From assembly GCF_003858635.1 (NCBI RefSeq), contig NZ_RQJO01000007.1:1613941-1677940 (forward strand): DNA of 64,000 nucleotides, in the 5' to 3' direction. The stretch comes from Larkinella rosea (GTDB lineage: Bacteria > Bacteroidota > Bacteroidia > Cytophagales > Spirosomataceae). This document shows, in pieces, positions 62,628 through 64,000 of this stretch. Under the pieces are notes generated by a model that was not told the origin of the DNA, did no database searches, and saw only the letters and a list, made by a program, of their open reading frames with translations. The stretch's first letter is position 1, and the number at the start of each line of letters is the position of its first letter. The translations under genes were made by a program, and so were the position numbers.

Positions 62628-64000
62628 TTTCATCAACTGGTAGACTAAAAAGGCTGAAACATAAGCCAGAACGCTCATATAAGCTAATTGAATCATGGGC
62701 CATTTCCAGCCTTTTGTTTCGCGGTAAACCGTTGCAATTGTGCTCATACACATCATAGCAAAGACGTAAAAGATGAGCAGCGAAAATGCTACGGCGGGCG
62801 TGTACATGGGGCCGCCGGTCTCCGGATTGATTTCTGTGGCCAGTCTCTGTTTAATGGTGGTGCTGTTTTCCTCATCGACACTACCAATGCTGTAGATGGT
62901 CGCAATGGTGCCAACAAATACTTCACGTGCGGCAAATGAGCTAATGAGCGCAATTCCAATCTTCCAGTCGTAACCCAGTGGTTTAATGGCTGGCTCCAGG
63001 ACCTTACCGAACCGACCGGCATACGAGGCTTCCAGCTTTTCAGAAGCCACCCGGTTTTCAATTTCTTCCGCGGATCGATTCGCACTTTCCCGCCGGGCAC
63101 GGTTTTCGGCCTGTTCAAGGGCATCGCCCGGCCCATAAGAAGCAAGCACCCACAATACGATTGAAATGGCAACAATGACCCGCCCGGCTTGCCAGACAAA
63201 GGAAGTAACGCTATCCCAAACCGTAATGCCGACGTGATTCCAGCGTGGCCATTTATAGGTGGGCAACTCCATCACAAACAGGCTGCGCTCCCTTGCTTTA
63301 ATGATGATTTTAAAGATATAAGCTCCCAATAGGGCCGCCGAAAGGCCGAGGAGATACAAACCCATCATGACGATTCCCTGCAAATTGAGAAATCCCAATA
63401 CGGTTTTTTCCGGCACAACCAGGGCAATCAAAATGGTATAGATGGGTAATCGGGCCGAGCAACTCATCAGCGGAGTTACCAGAATAGTAATCAGCCTTTC
63501 GCGCCAGGAACCAATGCTACGGGTAGCCATCAGGGCCGGAACGGCGCAGGCTACGCCCGAAATCAGCGGGACCACGCTCCGGCCATTCAGGCCAAACTGC
63601 CGCATCACGCGGTCCATCAGAACCATAACCCGCGACATGTATCCGGATTCTTCAAGCAGTGAAACCAGCAGAAACAGGAATGCAATCTGGGGGATAAACA
63701 CAACGACCCCCCCTACTCCGGCAATGATCCCATCGGTTAGTAAATCCGTCAGCGGACCTTCCGGTAAGCTTTCGTGCAAGGTGCCGTTGAGCCAGGCTAC
63801 GCCCGCGTCGATGCCATCGACAAACGGCTGCGCCCAGGCAAAGATCGCCTGAAAAATCAGCAGCAAAACCGTTGCGAAAATGGCGTATCCCCAAACCGGA
63901 TGCAGTAAAAACCGGTCAATCCGCTGGCTCCAGGTTGACTGGTCGAGGGGGCGGCTGTCGGTCACAACGTTTTTAACAATATCGCCAATGTGCTGGTAAC
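62625..64000 (-). CDS. feoB: Ferrous iron transport protein FeoB, N-terminus outside window
   Basis: The frame remains open to the right edge, reading YQHIGDIVKNV before the visible 446 codons. Only the membrane part is seen: QRIDRFLLHPVWGYAIF, the gate region FLLVSLLEESGYMSRVMVLMDRVMRQFGLNGRSVVPLISGVACAVPALMATR, and SCSARLPIYTILIALVVP. The G-protein domain, and any FeoA fusion, lies to the right. FeoB imports Fe2+ in a GTP-dependent way. An added Glu/Arg/Asn-rich helical insert (about 285-320, AENRARRESANRSAEEI) is typical for Bacteroidota. The stop lies in the terminator. Confidence 0.93.
   Translation of the reverse strand, partial: YQHIGDIVKNVVTDSRPLDQSTWSQRIDRFLLHPVWGYAIFATVLLLIFQAIFAWAQPFVDGIDAGVAWLNGTLHESLPEGPLTDLLTDGIIAGVGGVVVFIPQIAFLFLLVSLLEESGYMSRVMVLMDRVMRQFGLNGRSVVPLISGVACAVPALMATRSIGSWRERLITILVTPLMSCSARLPIYTILIALVVPEKTVLGFLNLQGIVMMGLYLLGLSAALLGAYIFKIIIKARERSLFVMELPTYKWPRWNHVGITVWDSVTSFVWQAGRVIVAISIVLWVLASYGPGDALEQAENRARRESANRSAEEIENRVASEKLEASYAGRFGKVLEPAIKPLGYDWKIGIALISSFAAREVFVGTIATIYSIGSVDEENSTTIKQRLATEINPETGGPMYTPAVAFSLLIFYVFAMMCMSTIATVYRETKGWKWPMIQLAYMSVLAYVSAFLVYQLMK

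Overview
The window looks like chromosome of a Bacteroidota of the order Cytophagales, probably close to Spirosoma or Larkinella. The evidence is type IX secretion (a PorD family protein, a PorE-like protein and two proteins with C-terminal sorting domains), an OMP_b-brl-type TonB receptor, a Bacteroidota Rho with a very long disordered N-terminal region, an Rpb6-like omega subunit, promoters of the TTG-N19-TAnnTTTG type, and almost no Shine-Dalgarno sequences. No phage, insertion sequence, CRISPR array, rRNA or tRNA gene was found. The window cuts two genes: an M81 metallopeptidase at the left edge and feoB at the right edge.

Layout. (1) 1-5.1 kb: plus-strand catabolic cluster (M81/MlrC, SMP-30 lactonase, kelch mutarotase, aldo/keto reductase, SDR), with a convergent exported sulfatase at 5.1-6.6 kb. 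(2) 6.9-14.3 kb: metal-efflux operon: a His-rich exported small protein, a CzcA-type RND pump fused to a TolC-like domain, a lipoprotein adaptor, a VIT/CCC1 transporter and an orphan. (3) 14.6-18.0 kb: extracytoplasmic redox set: Rieske lipoprotein, thioredoxin, ApbE flavin transferase, a Cys/Gly-tailed DUF4266 lipoprotein and a DUF3570 protein. This is the best candidate in the window for a poorly described system. (4) 18.1-21.6 kb: TonB-dependent receptor divergent from an AraC regulator. (5) 22-36 kb: mixed housekeeping and envelope genes (mnmA, exported S8 protease, macro domain protein, FAD oxidase, NUDIX, DUF2911, Na+/solute symporter with a 41-residue coupled membrane peptide, SDR, PorE-like OmpA protein). 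(6) 36-50.5 kb: tilS, OstA-like protein, T9SS cargo, bamD, rpoZ, coaBC, porD, recN, SCO, cytochrome c, lptC, a barrel protein and coaX. LPS transport, BAM, T9SS and CoA genes are interleaved here. (7) 50.5-64 kb: MscS channel, rho, a two-module OmpA protein next to twin membrane-anchored H3TH proteins, htpG, rhodanese, dapF, rplS, nnrD/E, a small membrane protein and feoB.

Beyond genes, the intergenic DNA carries at least three families of inverted repeats. One is a perfect 23-bp inverted repeat with two degenerate relatives. The palindrome ACCGGT is scattered through coding DNA in all reading frames, about ten times more often than expected in the stretch I counted. Functions are assigned from motifs and family memory only. 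No database search was possible.
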